From: Lobosporangium transversale
Taxonomy: Eukaryota > Mortierellomycota > Mortierellomycetes > Mortierellales > Mortierellaceae
Direction of reading: 5' to 3'
DNA length: 64,000 nucleotides
Assembly (NCBI RefSeq): GCF_002105155.1
Contig: NW_019028984.1
Coordinates: 248,001 to 312,000 of the forward strand
Positions 33,001-45,542 of this stretch are shown here, piece by piece. The position numbers were made by a program, and so were the translations under genes. The notes under the pieces are model-generated. The model searched no databases. It was given only the letters and a program-made list of their open reading frames with translations, and had not been told where the DNA came from. Positions within the stretch are counted from its first letter, which is position 1; each line of letters opens with the position of its first letter.

Positions 33001-36000
33001 GATTCTCCGGATCTAATCACAATAGTGCTGATAATAGCATTAGCAGTAATGGAAGCAATGGGAAAAATAGCGGTGGCACTAACAACAATATTTCACATGA
33101 AGATCGTGCGTTTGTGCTCGAATCAGTGTTGGCTTTAGCGCATATCTCCAATTTGCAGGAATTGCTCCGCGCGATTTCTCACGCGTTAGATAATTTATTG
33201 GTGGGTCATCCACCAGAAGAAATGGCAATTATCCTATGGCAGAAAGATGAGCATCTTCCCAATGGCGGAGCCTGGGCAATCGTGGAAGATAAGTATCAAG
33301 TGGGGGCAACACAACCCACATTGATTTGGACAGATCTTTCGGAGCGACGGGATCATATGCCAGTACTATTACGTAAAGCTTTAGATACTCAGGAGCCTAT
33401 TTTCTCAACTGCTCTGGGGAGTCGGTCTCAATTACCAACAATTGCCTGTGTACCCATTATTGCGGTGCAAACAGGGATCTCAACACTCTTGGGGGCAATC
33501 TATCTTCATCACCTGCATCCTCGGTTTTATTTCAAGAAGCGTGAACAGGACATGCTGGTTCTATTCTGTCAAAGGCTTGCGACACCATTATTGCATTGCG
33601 AAAAGGTGTCGGGACTGGAGAAGCTACTATCTCATGCAACACAGAGAAATCGCGTCCTGGAGGATACATTTGCCAGGATCCAGAAGGTACCATCTATTAC
33701 CATTTCTGCTTTATATCCTTTGCCAACCTTGTTAGACTTTAACTAATCAAAGGATACCTTAATCCTCTAACAATGTTCTAGAATGAACATGAGGTCTTCT
33801 CGTGGATGGAAGCACTACCATGCTTTGTTTGGGCGGCTGAGAGGGATGATAGTACGAAAGCGAAAGCAGAAACAAAACAAAAAAAAAAAAAAAAAAAAAA
33901 AAAACGCGATGGCTTTCTTGACCTTTCCTGTATAACCCTCGTATCTCAATTAATCTAGCTTTTCTTCCTATTTGCTAAATTTTCATGATAGTTGTGAGCC
34001 GGCGTTACCTCTCCCGATCTTGGTTTGACTTTACTGGGCTTCCAGGAGATGCCCGTACAAGTGACCGATGGCTCAGTGCTATGCAGTATGTTTGAGACAA
34101 TACCACTGGATTTCACCAAATCACGTTAATAACTTCTGTGAATATTGGTTATTGATACGTTCTGGCCTTAATACTTCAAATAGTCCTGATGATGTCGCCT
34201 CATTCCAAAAGGAGGTATCGCAGAGCTACAAAACGGGTGTGTACAAAGATTGCGAGTTTAGATTGATGCGTTATGATGGCGTCTATCGTTGGCACCTTTC
34301 CCGTGCTGTCCCCGTGTTGAACCACAGCGGAGTCATCCTGAAGTGGATCGGAGTCACTATTGATATTGGTGAGTATATTAAACTTACATGTATATTTAAA
34401 AAGAAGCGAAAACGAAGGTATCTAACATAGTATTGTATACATAGATGACTTGTACCTGGCACAAAAGGCTGAGTTACACAAGAAATCAAATTTCCTTGCC
34501 AACATGAGCCATGAGCTACGAACGTAAGCTTCATACAGATAGCGCCCATACAGTTGTATCATATGAATCATTTTATGCGGATAGATTGACATGTCAGCTT
34601 TCTTTTTATATTATTATTATTACATTTTTTTCATCTCTCCTACAACATCCTTCCAGTCCGTTCTCAGGGTTCCATGGGATGTTGAGTCTATTAGGGTACT
34701 CCAACCTGGACGAAGAACAACAAGAATGCGTATTTACTGCTAAAGCTAGCTGCGAGAAATTATTGCTCATTATTGATGATCTTTTGGATTTTTCCAAATT
34801 GGAAGCCGAAAAAGTTACTCTGGAAGCTTCACCTTTTGACTTGCAGGACGTGTTTGATGAAGTTGAAGACATTGTAGAATCGTTAGCGGCACAAAAGTCA
34901 TTGGAACTTGCATTTATTAAGGCTGACAATGTTCCAGAGGTTCTAGTTGGGGACTGCAATCGACTCAAGCAGATTCTGCTAAACCTAGTAGGCAATGCCA
35001 TCAAATTCACGCACGCAGGTCACGTCATTGTACGATGTGAAGTCTATGATCGGGATGCAGAGATGGCCGCAGTGACTGAGAATGGTACAGCCACTTTGGC
35101 AGAAGAGATCGAAAACGACAAGTTCTACTTTATGCATGGAAAAAGCAATGGAAGGCAGGACCCATCTGATTCACGCCCACCAAACTCCGGCCGCTTTTCA
35201 TCGCCAGAACCGTTGAGCGAGACATCAATCAAACTTGTATTCACAGTTGAAGACACTGGCATCGGAATTAGCGCAGAGGAGCAAAAGATGTTGTTCTCTC
35301 CATTCTCTCAGGTGGACGGAAGCGCCACGAGGCCGTACGGGGGATCTGGTCTGGGCCTTTCTATCTGCCGCCAGTTGGTGAAGCTGATGAAGGGCCGTAT
35401 TGATCTCTTTTCCACCCCAGGAAAGGGCTCCACATTCTGGTTCATGATCCAGTGTGAGCCATGTGCACCACCGGAAAGCCCGATGAAACCTGTTCCGGAA
35501 GTAGAGCTTGGCGATTCTACAAAAGAGATCAAACGTATCACACGAACTCTAGGAACGCCCCGTATTTTGATTGCTTCCACTAGTCAGATGACTGTCAGCA
35601 CCTTACAGTCTTATCTTTCAGACTTTAATACAGAGGTTGCTAATACACCATCCGCTGCAGCCAGTCGTCTTGAGGAGTCTGTTACGAATGGAATTCGGTT
35701 CGACTTTGTGTGCTGGGACTTCCCAAAATATGATCCAGAATACACAATGATGCTTGAGCTGCAAGCTAGACCCAACCTCAACAATGTACATTTTGTTCTC
35801 TTATATACACCCAATACAGATTTCGTCCGACGTGCTCATTCACTCCAGCTACCGCATTCATCTTCTAACAGTTCATTAGCTGTTGGAAGGAAGAGGCCTG
35901 CACTGAGTCAGTCAGTCTCATTGCGGGTTGAGAACAGTGGCTCAAACTTGGCATATAATAACTATTCGGGCTCGACACTTGCCTCCACCTGCGAAGTCCC

Positions 36001-38953
36001 CGGCCTGAGCCCAGAGAAGCTTAACAGTCTACGTATCACTTGCATCTCCAAGCCAATCCGGCGACTCAAGCTCCTACGCGCTTTTGTAGAAGTCCTTGAC
36101 GACTCTACGCGAATCCACGGTGCACAAACAGTAAAAAAAACCGCTAGTGCTGGTGGGGGGAGCGTCACATCGGGTGCTACACCCTCGAGTCCTATTATAA
36201 CAACGACCCCAGCTCCAAATATGGCATCGGCGCCTGTGTCTTCGCCCACAATCTCTGCCCCTGTTCCTCCAGTTGCTTTGCCCTCGACTATGATTCGTAG
36301 TCCTTCAGCGCCTATGGTCTCAACTCTAGAAGAGGCTCTTGGTATTCAAATGCCTCAACCGATTACGCCAGCTATCATCACCATTGAAGAGGCCCCTGTC
36401 AGGCCGGACCTTCCTAATGTCGACAGTGGTACTCATTTCCTGAGTATGGCCCAGGAGCAAAAGACAATCAGTCAAAGTCTTGCAGAGATAACAGATTTGT
36501 TCACTCAGTCTACTCCAGATAATGATGCGACGAAAGTACTATTAGAGGAGTTAATTTCGCCCGAAGAGAAGACGTCCGAGGGAAAGACATCTGGTGAGAA
36601 GGAACCTGATGAGAAGGCGCTCGAGGAGATGAAGAATGATGTACAAAAAAACGACAAAGAGCATGGCGAAGAAATGGTAATTACAACAGTCATAGAGAAG
36701 GAAACTTTACCTGAACTATTGCCACCCGCTCCTAATGACATGGAGATGAGAGAACCAGCTGATACTAAGGAAGCTAATAATGAAGCTGAAACTGAGGCTA
36801 GTCCAGAACTAGAGGCCAAAATGAATCAAGGGGATGAAATAGAACTCACGAAAGAACAAGGACAATCTAGTGGCAAGGACAAAGAAGATGACGCCGAAAT
36901 AGAAGAAGAGACGGTGAAGGAGAAGGAGAAAGAGAAAGAAAAGGAAAAGCCAGTAACCAAAGCAAAAGCTTCGCTGAAACAAAAGATGGCTGCAACAGCG
37001 AATGGGAAAAGCAGCAAACTTCGTTCTAACTCACCCAAACCTGCGAAGACATCCAAGTTAGTGACCGAGGAAGCGACCGAGATCTCATTATCGCTGGAGG
37101 AAGCTAACAGGATTGCAGGCATGCGTATTCTTTTAGCTGAAGACAATTTGATTGCACAAAAGGTTCTATCAAAGCAGTTAGCTCTTTTTGGACTTGTGAT
37201 TTCATGCGCGAACGATGGTGCGGATGCCTTGAACCTGTTTAAATCTCATCCGCGAGGATACTATACTCTGGGCTTCTTTGATCACCACATGCCTAACTGT
37301 GATGGTGTACAAGCAACGCAACAGATCCGAGCACTTGAAAGAGAACACGCTGCTGAAGTCAAAGGGCCAGTTCCACGGTTGCCTCTTGTAGCAGTTTCGG
37401 CAGACATCCAGGAAACAGCACGCAAAGCATGCCTCAACTCCGGTATGGAACGCTATGTTACCAAGCCACTGATGCAAAAGGACTTGGTAGCAATGGTCCG
37501 TCATTATTGTGTGATTGGTGATGCTGAGGCGAGCACCCTTGCATATGTCCCCCCACCTGAGGAAGCACTACCACAGAACCACCCCATTGTTGGAGTTCCC
37601 AGTACCACAGCTGTAACCTCGACAGTTGAGGCCATGGTCTCGGCAGGCCATGTTTCGGCGCCAATAGGAATCACCAACGCTGTTGGTCTCACTCCTCCTC
37701 CATTGCCTCTCGCTGTCACATCGACACCCACAGGGACATCCATCCTTGCTAATGCTAGCGTTGCAGCTGTTGTTGAAAAGGCACCAGCTCCAAAACTAAC
37801 TGCACATCCCAAGCGTGAGCCGGAGCTATCGCCTGCCGCATTACGTGGACTAGCATTGATTCGCGAAAATACTTTGCAGGACGAAAGCTCCAAAGTTGGA
37901 GGCGGAGGGAATATCAAGTCCACGAATATTATGATGGCAACTGTACCCTCTTCGGCAGCATCTGTGTCATCTCCAATATCCACACCAATAGTTCCCGCAA
38001 CATCATTAGCGACAACAGGTGTTTTCACCGGCTTGTCGGGGACACAACCTATGCAACATAGCAGTAGCCATCATGGATTCGGTAAAAATCACAGTAACAG
38101 TGAAGCTGGCGTTAATGGACATTTGAATACATATGGAGGACACGTGCTTTGCAAAGCTAGTTCTTCGTCATCTCTATCAGCTAGCTACCAGGCTGCTGCT
38201 GCTGCTGCCGCTGCAGCAGCAGCAGCGACTGGAGGAGGACTAGTGTCAGCACCGATGATGTTGGTTACATCTCCGAACTCAACTGGACCAACTATCACGC
38301 CATCTCCATTAGCATCGGCTGCAGCTATACCGACACCTGGATTGGCGGCACTGCCACCGCTACCACCAATAACAGCAACAGGTTTAGGGTCCACGTCGAT
38401 GTCGGTCTCCACGAACGGACTGAACATGAACGCGACGATGGCTGCAGCCTTGTCAGGAATCCAGCCGATTACAGCCATAGCGGCCAATGCGGCAGCAACA
38501 TCGGCAGTTGTTCACACTGGCGGTTCTGCCATCCACGATCACATTATTCATTCGACACCGTCGACTTTTGTAACTACAGCTGCTACTGGGTCAGCAAGTG
38601 CCGGGATTAGAACTTCTACTGTTGCTAGTGCTCCAGTTCCAGCTGCAACTGTAGTAGGAGCTAGTGAAGTAATGAATGGTGCGCCGTGGCCGACTGTAGT
38701 GAATGGCACTCTACTAGACCCACATACCCAACTCATATGGCAACAGCAACAGCAACAACAACAGCAACAACAGCAACAACACCACCAAGCTGTTATGCAG
38801 CAGATTCAGCAGATTCAGCAAATCCAACAGATTCAACAGATCCAACAGATCCAGCAAATCCAGCAAATTCAGCAGATTCAGCAGATTCAGCAACTGCAAC
38901 AACAACAGCAACAGCAACACCAGATACAGCAACATCAACAGCAACAACAACAA

Positions 38954-39002
<49 letters not shown>

Positions 39003-39589
39003 TACTGTCATCTCTATCAGCACAACCAATGCAGCTACCGGTGCAGGTTTCAGTGCAAGTCCCCGTAGCACAGGCACCAGTTCCATTGCCAGTCCAAGTC
39101 CCTGTTCAAGTGCCAGCCCAAGTGCATGGATTGACGCCAGCGAACTTGGATCAATGTCAGCAGCAGCAGCAGATCCACTCTCCAAAGGAGGTTTTCGCTC
39201 CTTACTTGCACCCATGTGAGCCTTCACCGACGACAGAGCCAGACCATAATCCGATGTCAATGAATGGTACTGGAAATGAGAGTGGAGCTGAAGTTGGGGC
39301 TGGAATTATCCCAGTGACTACTGCTAATCTGAGTATAGTCCATGGTATCGCGAATAGTGTTGTAACCGCTTCTGGCGCTGGCCCTGCTATCATTACGCCA
39401 GTGCCGGCTTCTGCGTCTGCAGCAGATGTTGTTGCCAAGGCACAAGCAGCGGCGGCGGCGGCGGCGGCGGCCTCAGTAACCACAGCTTCTACTTCAGCCA
39501 CTGTAGCTAATATGGCGACAACAACAACCACTAATATCTCAGGATCACCTTCCCCTGTATTCCCTGTGAAGCTGAACCATTGGATGTAA
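30088..39589 (+). CDS. Hybrid histidine kinase with N-terminal pseudokinase, GAF, PAS and receiver
   Basis: Ten exons: 30088-31512, 31836-31893, 32091-32278, 32410-32511, 32826-33686, 33782-33851, 33992-34085, 34184-34368, 34445-34523 and 34657-39589, giving 2664 residues with all phases consistent. Order: Gln-rich N terminus. Ser/Thr-kinase-like domain (~190-580) with HGQ at 217-219 where HRD is expected, a long Ser-rich insert, then DIYSLGVMFYYLW. GAF (~680-853). PAS (~890-1000). HisKA with MSHELRTP (His1017). HATPase (NAIKFTH, EDTGIGIS, GGSGLGLSI). Glu/Lys-rich linker. Receiver (~1840-1965) with AEDN, FFDHHMP (Asp1896) and VTKP (Lys1957). A ~700-residue Ala/Thr/Gln-rich tail with QQIQQI repeats follows. 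The layout recalls fungal group X kinases (Chk1/Mak2/Mak3), which sense stress and feed Ypd1-type phosphorelays, but the central AAA-like domain of that group is absent. The protein-kinase region is probably non-catalytic. Confidence 0.93.
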
Positions 39590-41620
39590 AAACAAAAATC
39601 CATGTATATATATACGTGTATACAATTATAGTGGCCATTTACAACAGAGTGCACCTTCATCTTTTGTATGTAAATTATATCCCAATAAAAAATAATGAGG
39701 AGGGAAAAACTTCGTCCGTCACAAGGGCAAATTTGCCATTATAAATGGGCTAAAAATCCAGCAATCCATGGGCATTGTCTTGAAATTTTATTTCGATGTC
39801 GAAATAAATGACCGAAAACTAAATTGTCATGGAGCTATCCTGGCTTCTTTATTTGTGCAAATAAAAAAACTCTTGAAGACTTTCTCATGACCCTAGCATC
39901 CGCTTGGGAGTCCATTGTATCGTTTATTTATTGACAGGTGTAATATAGCAGTGATAATATTCGCCGCCGTAGTCTCGACTTGAAAGGAGGGCAATCTGAG
40001 TTGATTCATTCTACCGCACCATGGAGCTTGACTAACTTGATCTTTTCCTGTACAGCCCGGCAAGACTTGATTTGTCACATCGTTTGCTTGCTCGTCTTCT
40101 TGCGTTCCCTTGATGTATCTGGGTTGGTAAGCACTGCTAATAGAGTTTGTTGGGCCTGTTGAAACCAGAGGGAGCCACAGCAACATATCATACCCAAGGT
40201 GATACAAATATCTCTGTTGGAGTGAGTGGTGAACTGTATGTGGTTCAGATGTAGTGGACATAAACGGCGAAAGAATGCATCGAAAGGATGTGAGCGGTTA
40301 TGAGAGCAAGGAAGAAGGGGTTGGTAAGCCTGTTCAAGTCCTTGGCAAGAGAGCATGAGCAGCAGTTGTGATCAATGGTATAGTTTCTAGACCCTATCTT
40401 CCACGTACAGCATTGCATTACTGTTGTTTTCAGACCTGGCACCAATCATGCGAGGTATTTCTTTTTCTGAGGGTTCCTTGTGTTAAATGGCCAGACAGAA
40501 AGCTTAGAAGAGATACAGACACAACGGTGAAAAAAATGTATGTGGGCAAACAGTTGCTGTGTTTATTTGTTGTCTGCCTTCTTTCATCGCGGGCTTTTTT
40601 TTTTATTGTTTCGCAAATCTTGTTTCCTTTTTTGTTCGTCAATCACTGTGTGCACGAATAAGCAGCTGAAGCATCTCTTTGGTTTCTGTACATGTATAAA
40701 CACATTTTACATCGTGGCGTCTTTTTTTGTTCAAAATACAAGCGTTTTCCATTGGTGCCTCCAAACAAACTTTATTTTGGTGGCCACTCCACAATCATTC
40801 CATGGTTATAACAATCCCTAGGAAAGGATCAAACGCGTCGGTATCAATCTCGCTTCTGTATTTCTAGATGCATATGTTTTGGCAATTGGTATCAACTATC
40901 AAATTCACACATACACACACCAAACGACCGCCAAAAACCACCACTCTCGCTTCTGCTCTCCCTCCATCCACAAGGCGCTGCGCAATATCACCATTAACAA
41001 GGCACCGTCCAGTAAGAAAGGGTGCTTAGATAGCTTTTACTCCAAGCAATAAGCGCATGCAACTACATCACTCCTATCTCCGCCATTGATGCCGGAATCT
41101 GAGAGTCAACGAATATCTCTGTTTTAACGCAATAGTACTGGGGCTGTTGGAGCAAAGAGCATCATATGAAGCCATTCTCTGATAAAAAAGACTTTTTTTT
41201 CTTTAGTTGTTACCTTTGACAAGGATATAATCACCGAGTCATATCTGTCAATGCATTTATTACCCCTGTTCAAAATTATAAATCTTCTTTTATTCATTAA
41301 ATTCCTCACAAAGCACAAAGCAAGGGCCAGTGCAAACAAAAGAAACTGAAAAAAAAAATTGTGTAAAAAAGATCGACATCGACACTGTATGCTGTATATG
41401 GAGATGATTTTTTCGAATGCTCACTTTGGTATCTCAATACTATTGTTTCCAATCCGGCGCTCATGCGAGAGCTTGTATTTATTTGTCAATCTCTGCTATT
41501 GACTTGGACAAAACCCCAAGCCAAACAAAGGAACTGAATAAAGATTGATGTGGCCTGTGAAGCAAAGGATCGATATCAAAACCATATGAGACAATGTTAA
41601 AATTCATCATCAATCCAGGA
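39590..41620. other. Intergenic, no gene recognised
   Basis: About 2 kb with only short frames and no family motif, tRNA or clear repeat. It is the left flank of the Fanzor-like locus. I searched by eye for inverted repeats shared with 45358-45540 and found none convincing. Confidence 0.5.
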
Positions 41621-41628
41621 TATAAAAA
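41621..41628 (+). promoter_or_regulatory. TATA-box-like element upstream of the FEN/Fanzor-like gene
   Basis: TATAAAAA, 225 bp before the ATG at 41846, followed by a long C/T-rich leader. The ATG context is GACCATGG. This looks like an ordinary host-type promoter. Confidence 0.35.
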
Positions 41629-41845
41629 GGGATCATTGTCTTCCTCCTTCAAAGTCCCATCCCTTTTACCACTGCCACTTGTTCCTGTATCTTTCCCTCA
41701 ATATTCTTTATTTATTCACTTTGGATCTTTAAACCATAAAAAAGCTCATCCTTTTATACCTTTGTCGCTCTTTTTTTTTCTTTTTCATTTCTTTTCATCA
41801 CCACCATTTTTCCTTTTTTCTTTCTCTTTCGCTTAGATATTGACC

Positions 41846-42942
41846 ATGGGGCTGAAGTCCTTCTTCAAACTGGTTGCGGATCGCGGGGTTTTACCTTCGG
41901 AAACTGACGTGGGCACTTTCTTGGCGGCAAATCCTGACTATTCTGTTCATGTAGATCTCCTCAATACGTTCTATTACGACATCCTCCGCAGAGTCGTCCA
42001 TGCAAAGATGAAAAACGAATCCATCATTGATGTAGGAAGGTCCCTGGCTCTCGTGATAAAGGATCTTTTCATAACGGACAATCTGACTATACATATTGAT
42101 GGGGAACCTTGTACTGAGAAAGAAAAAGCAAGGACAGAACGGCAAGCCATAAGAGAAAAAAATATGGATGCTTTGGAGAACGATATGAGCACCTTCGAGA
42201 GAAATTCTCGGAGTGGGTATGGACTCGTCCTCAAGTCATGAGGCGCATCCAAAAGGGTCTTCGAGAAGTCCACACCCTGAGCGTCCAGGACAGGGATCAG
42301 CTGGCAAGAGGCCTTAGCTCTGTCTTCGATGTCTGTCTGTGTGCATATGAAGCGGACCCATGCATAGGGTGCCATGATGAGGAGAATGATAGGATCGTGA
42401 TATCCCAAGACTCTGATTTTTTTGCGTACGAACGAGTCTGCTTCCTAGTGCGACCCCTTCCGCACCGTAGACGGAAGTTTGGGGTTTACGACGTAGACAA
42501 CGTTATCCAAGCACTAAGACTGCCATCACACGCGCATCTGGTGTTATTCTGTGCCATCGCAGGCAATGACTACTCAAGGAACCTCGAGACGTTAGGCCCG
42601 GTTAATAATCTTCGATTAATTCGAAAGGTTGCGTGGAACGAGAACTACAATAAAATGCTTCGGAACTACCTAAGGGAAGCTAGCAAGGTGTTGGGAAGGA
42701 ACGCAGCCTCTGAAGAAGGCCGTTTTAGAGTAGCTCTCCGCATTTTTACTTCCGGCCATCAAACATCGGCCCAAGCGTTACCATTGAACAATGAGTTCGA
42801 TAACTTCAAGCAGCGTCTACTCAATGGAAAGGATCTCGCCATAGAGTGGCTCAGCAAAGGCGAGCGCAGCGCCGCAGAACGTAAGAAAGCTCAAGCTATA
42901 GTTTTGGCCTTGAAACCATACGTCCCCAATACTAATCGTTAG
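41846..42942 (+). pseudogene. FEN/XPG-type nuclease region, N-terminal half of a larger gene, frame broken
   Basis: The frame opens at ATG 41846 (MGLKSFFKLVADRG, like the N terminus of FEN1/XPG nucleases) and continues to about 42160. There the coherent protein moves to another frame (RYEHLREKFSEWVWTRPQVM) and runs to 42942. Together the pieces carry the FEN catalytic acids: HVDLLNTFY, HIDGEPCTEKEKARTERQ, YEADPC, ISQDSDFF and AGNDYSRN (counterpart of FEN1 GCDY). The region is ~365 residues, the size of a FEN-type core. The frame change coincides with an A7 run (42156-42162), so it is a one-base indel, either real or an assembly error. Coding sense continues directly into the Fanzor-like half, so I treat the two as one gene. 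Known FEN/XPG proteins cut branched DNA; activity here is unproven. Confidence 0.7.
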
Positions 42943-45357
42943 TCCCTTTCTTGGAAAATGTAGAGGCGCACCATCATTCTATACAGCGGAAGGGTCACAT
43001 AGGAACCAGTTCCGGCCCATCTTTTCTGACAAGGCGAGCATATTGAATGGGCGCACAGTTGATATCAGTAACTACCGTCAGCACGATAGGCCGGGCCTTA
43101 AGCATCCACCACGTCGGAAAAAGACAAAAAAGAAGCAACAGAAAAAACAAAAGCGGAAGCACAAAGGCAAGAAGCCCCACAGGGCTAAAAAAGAAGGTGC
43201 ACCAATTAGGAACTTGAAGGATGCTACGAAGGTTGATCACAGCTACAGCAGTAAGCATCCTATCAAGGCCTTAACAATTGGGTCCCTTAAGGCCTCCATG
43301 GCAAGGAAAGGCGGACTGGACGCAGATGAAAGGGATAGTATTGCAAACCAGATCCGAGGGGCAGTTGTTGTCCTCAACCGACTACGCCGCTATGCATACT
43401 GGGTGATTGCCTTGGACATTGAGAGGATCATGCGGTTACCAGGGGCAGCAAGGTCGAGGAAAAAGGCACTGGACGAGGTCTTGGATAGCAATGACTATTC
43501 CTTCCGTCTCGCCACCCTTCTTTTAAGTGGTCAAGGTGGCCCCAATTCAGCTTACGCGAGGGCAAAAAAACAAGGAAAGACGGTAGAAACGCCCCATTAC
43601 CTCCTCGCTTATGAACATTTCAAGGCCACCACTGAACTTTCCCCAATAAAGGAAATAGACATCACATTGGGGGACGTGCAAGGCTTTGATCCCAAAAAGA
43701 TCTCATTTCCAAGAGCGTCAGAGCTACTAATGGGCCAAGTACAGACATCATTAAGGCAGCACTACAGGAACGCAATGGTATAGCTTGTGTAGGGTATTTT
43801 CATGTATATTCTGCAATCAAATGCTCTTTATTCAGACTCTTTTTTTTTTTTTTTTCTTTTTTTCTAGTTTGATGTCGAGAAAACAAACGAAGATATGAGC
43901 GACATTGAGTTTATTTTGCGGGAGAACAAAAAAGTGAAAAATACTCAGACTTTCCTACGTCCCCCTGGTCACCCGGGTATGTGTATCTGTCTGAACACGC
44001 CCTAGTTGACATCCTCTGGGCGAACGAAGATACCAAGCAGCTGCTGGAGCGTATTCTGCCTCTCAACAATCCTTCCAAGACTGCAATGTTTGAGTGTGTA
44101 CAGGGAACAAAAGGGGTTTTGATACAGGCTCTCTTTTGTGACATTGGAAGTGATCGCATGGTTCTTGGATATCGAGACAAAGTATCCTTGCTGTCACAGG
44201 ACAAAGATCTAACTCGGTTCAAACTCAAAGGAACGATTTCTACCAACGGTCTAGTTCTGAATCTACTTGCCTATGACACAACCCAGACGAAGAGACAGCA
44301 GCAGTCTGACGTAGATGAAGAAGACTCCAGGCAAGAACTGGAGCTTTCTCAGGGATTCCTCAACACGACGTGTTCAAAGGCAGCCGGTGAAGACCTGACA
44401 GATGAAGACTATGCAAACATAAACTGGAAGAGGAGCTCCAAACTGCTCGAAAACGTTGAGCTCACATTCAACAAACCAGGGCGGTGCCCATCCGCAAACA
44501 CCACAACTATCGTCGGATGCGATCCTAGTATTGTTAACGCCCTTACGTTTTCCTCCCTGGATCCTCACAACCCTAACTTGCGGCAAACGGTAAAGGTGAG
44601 AAGCAGGTTCTTGTACCTCCCCGCCCTCCGCTTCAATCACCTGTTGAACAAAAGGAAGCGTGAAAAAGGAATGATTGAGGTTGAGAGCGCCATCCCTGTG
44701 TTTGGAAGGGATACGTACAATGAGTACTTTCAATGGATGAACGAGGAGCCCCAGACACAAATAGGATCAAAGAATTTGGATGTGCTTCAAGAATTCTACG
44801 AGTCCAGGTGGCACCTGAAAAAAAATGGGACCTACGAAAGGCTCAACGAGCTACGTTCGACTACGCGGTACAGCGAGTGTTGAAGATACTCGGGGGAAAA
44901 GGAGTGCTTGTCGTCGGCCTAGGGTCCTTTGAAAGTAGTAAAAGAGTTCCCAGCAAGCACACTGCTATAACGAGACACCTTATCACACAGGTATGACTTT
45001 TTTTAAAAAAAAAAAAAAAATAAATAAGAAAAGCTGGAAAGCCATAGAACCCTTGCTAATAAACGACTGACCATTTGAAACGCTTAGATCAAAGCACGAG
45101 GACACTTCGCTGTAGGAGCGCACGAATTTTACACCAGCGCCCGCTGTCCCCGACCCCTCTGCGATAGCTTTTTAGAGACGGTGTACCCTCGCTCTAAATA
45201 TTGCCGGACATGTAAGGTATTCTTCGACCGTGACGCAGTAGGGGCGGAAAACATCGCAAGAATCGGTCTTGCTCAAATTGAGAGGCAAGAGAGGCCTGCA
45301 AAGTACAAGCCCACGGAAGAGCCGCCTGCTCCGGCTGCGAAGCGCGCACGACGCTAG
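42943..45357 (+). pseudogene. Fanzor/TnpB-like RuvC nuclease region, C-terminal half of the same gene, frame broken
   Basis: Coding sense resumes as SPFLGKCRGAPSFYTAEGSH, then a very basic linker (PPRRKKTKKKQQKKQKRKHK) likely serving as a nuclear signal. Introns are 43778-43867 and 44991-45087. RuvC-I is IVGCDPSIVNALTF. The RuvC-II region reads VLVVGLGSFESS, lacking Glu at the usual spot, with a candidate replacement Glu in AHEFYTSARCP. A zinc ribbon follows (CPRPLC ... YCRTC), then RuvC-III FFDRDAVGAENIARI. This is the C-terminal architecture of TnpB/Fanzor RNA-guided nucleases. The frame changes near 42930-42950 (one base extra), near 43930-43960 (beside an A6 run) and at 44818-44825 (A8 run); all other segments are open. 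No obvious transposon ends flank it. The short indels imply recent loss or sequence errors. Confidence 0.75.
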
Positions 45358-45542
45358 ACACAAGTATTTGGGTGCCGGCACACCCACAAAAAATTTGTAA
45401 GTTCTGTTTATTTTCGTCTCCTGTGATCCTCTCTAATCTTTTGCCACTAACCTTAAAAACCGTACAGATCAACAGATATTTACGTATGTACTTGAACTCC
45501 TTAAGCTTCTACAAGAACCTGTAAACAAGCCAGGCATACAAA

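Noticed and set aside
38714-39260. Leu-, Ala- or Thr-repeat frames opposite or overlapping the kinase tail
   Set aside because: Alternate-frame readings of CAG/CAR repeats within the real exon.
40000-40820. Several 60-120-codon frames in the gap after the kinase gene
   Set aside because: Both strands open in short pieces with no motif; typical of intergenic DNA.
39590-41620. Transposon ends flanking the FEN/Fanzor locus
   Set aside because: No convincing inverted or direct repeats were found on comparison with 45358-45540.
42943-43042. A short intron bridging the FEN-like and Fanzor-like halves
   Set aside because: No GT-AG pair of workable length joins the frames; a one-base indel explains it more simply.
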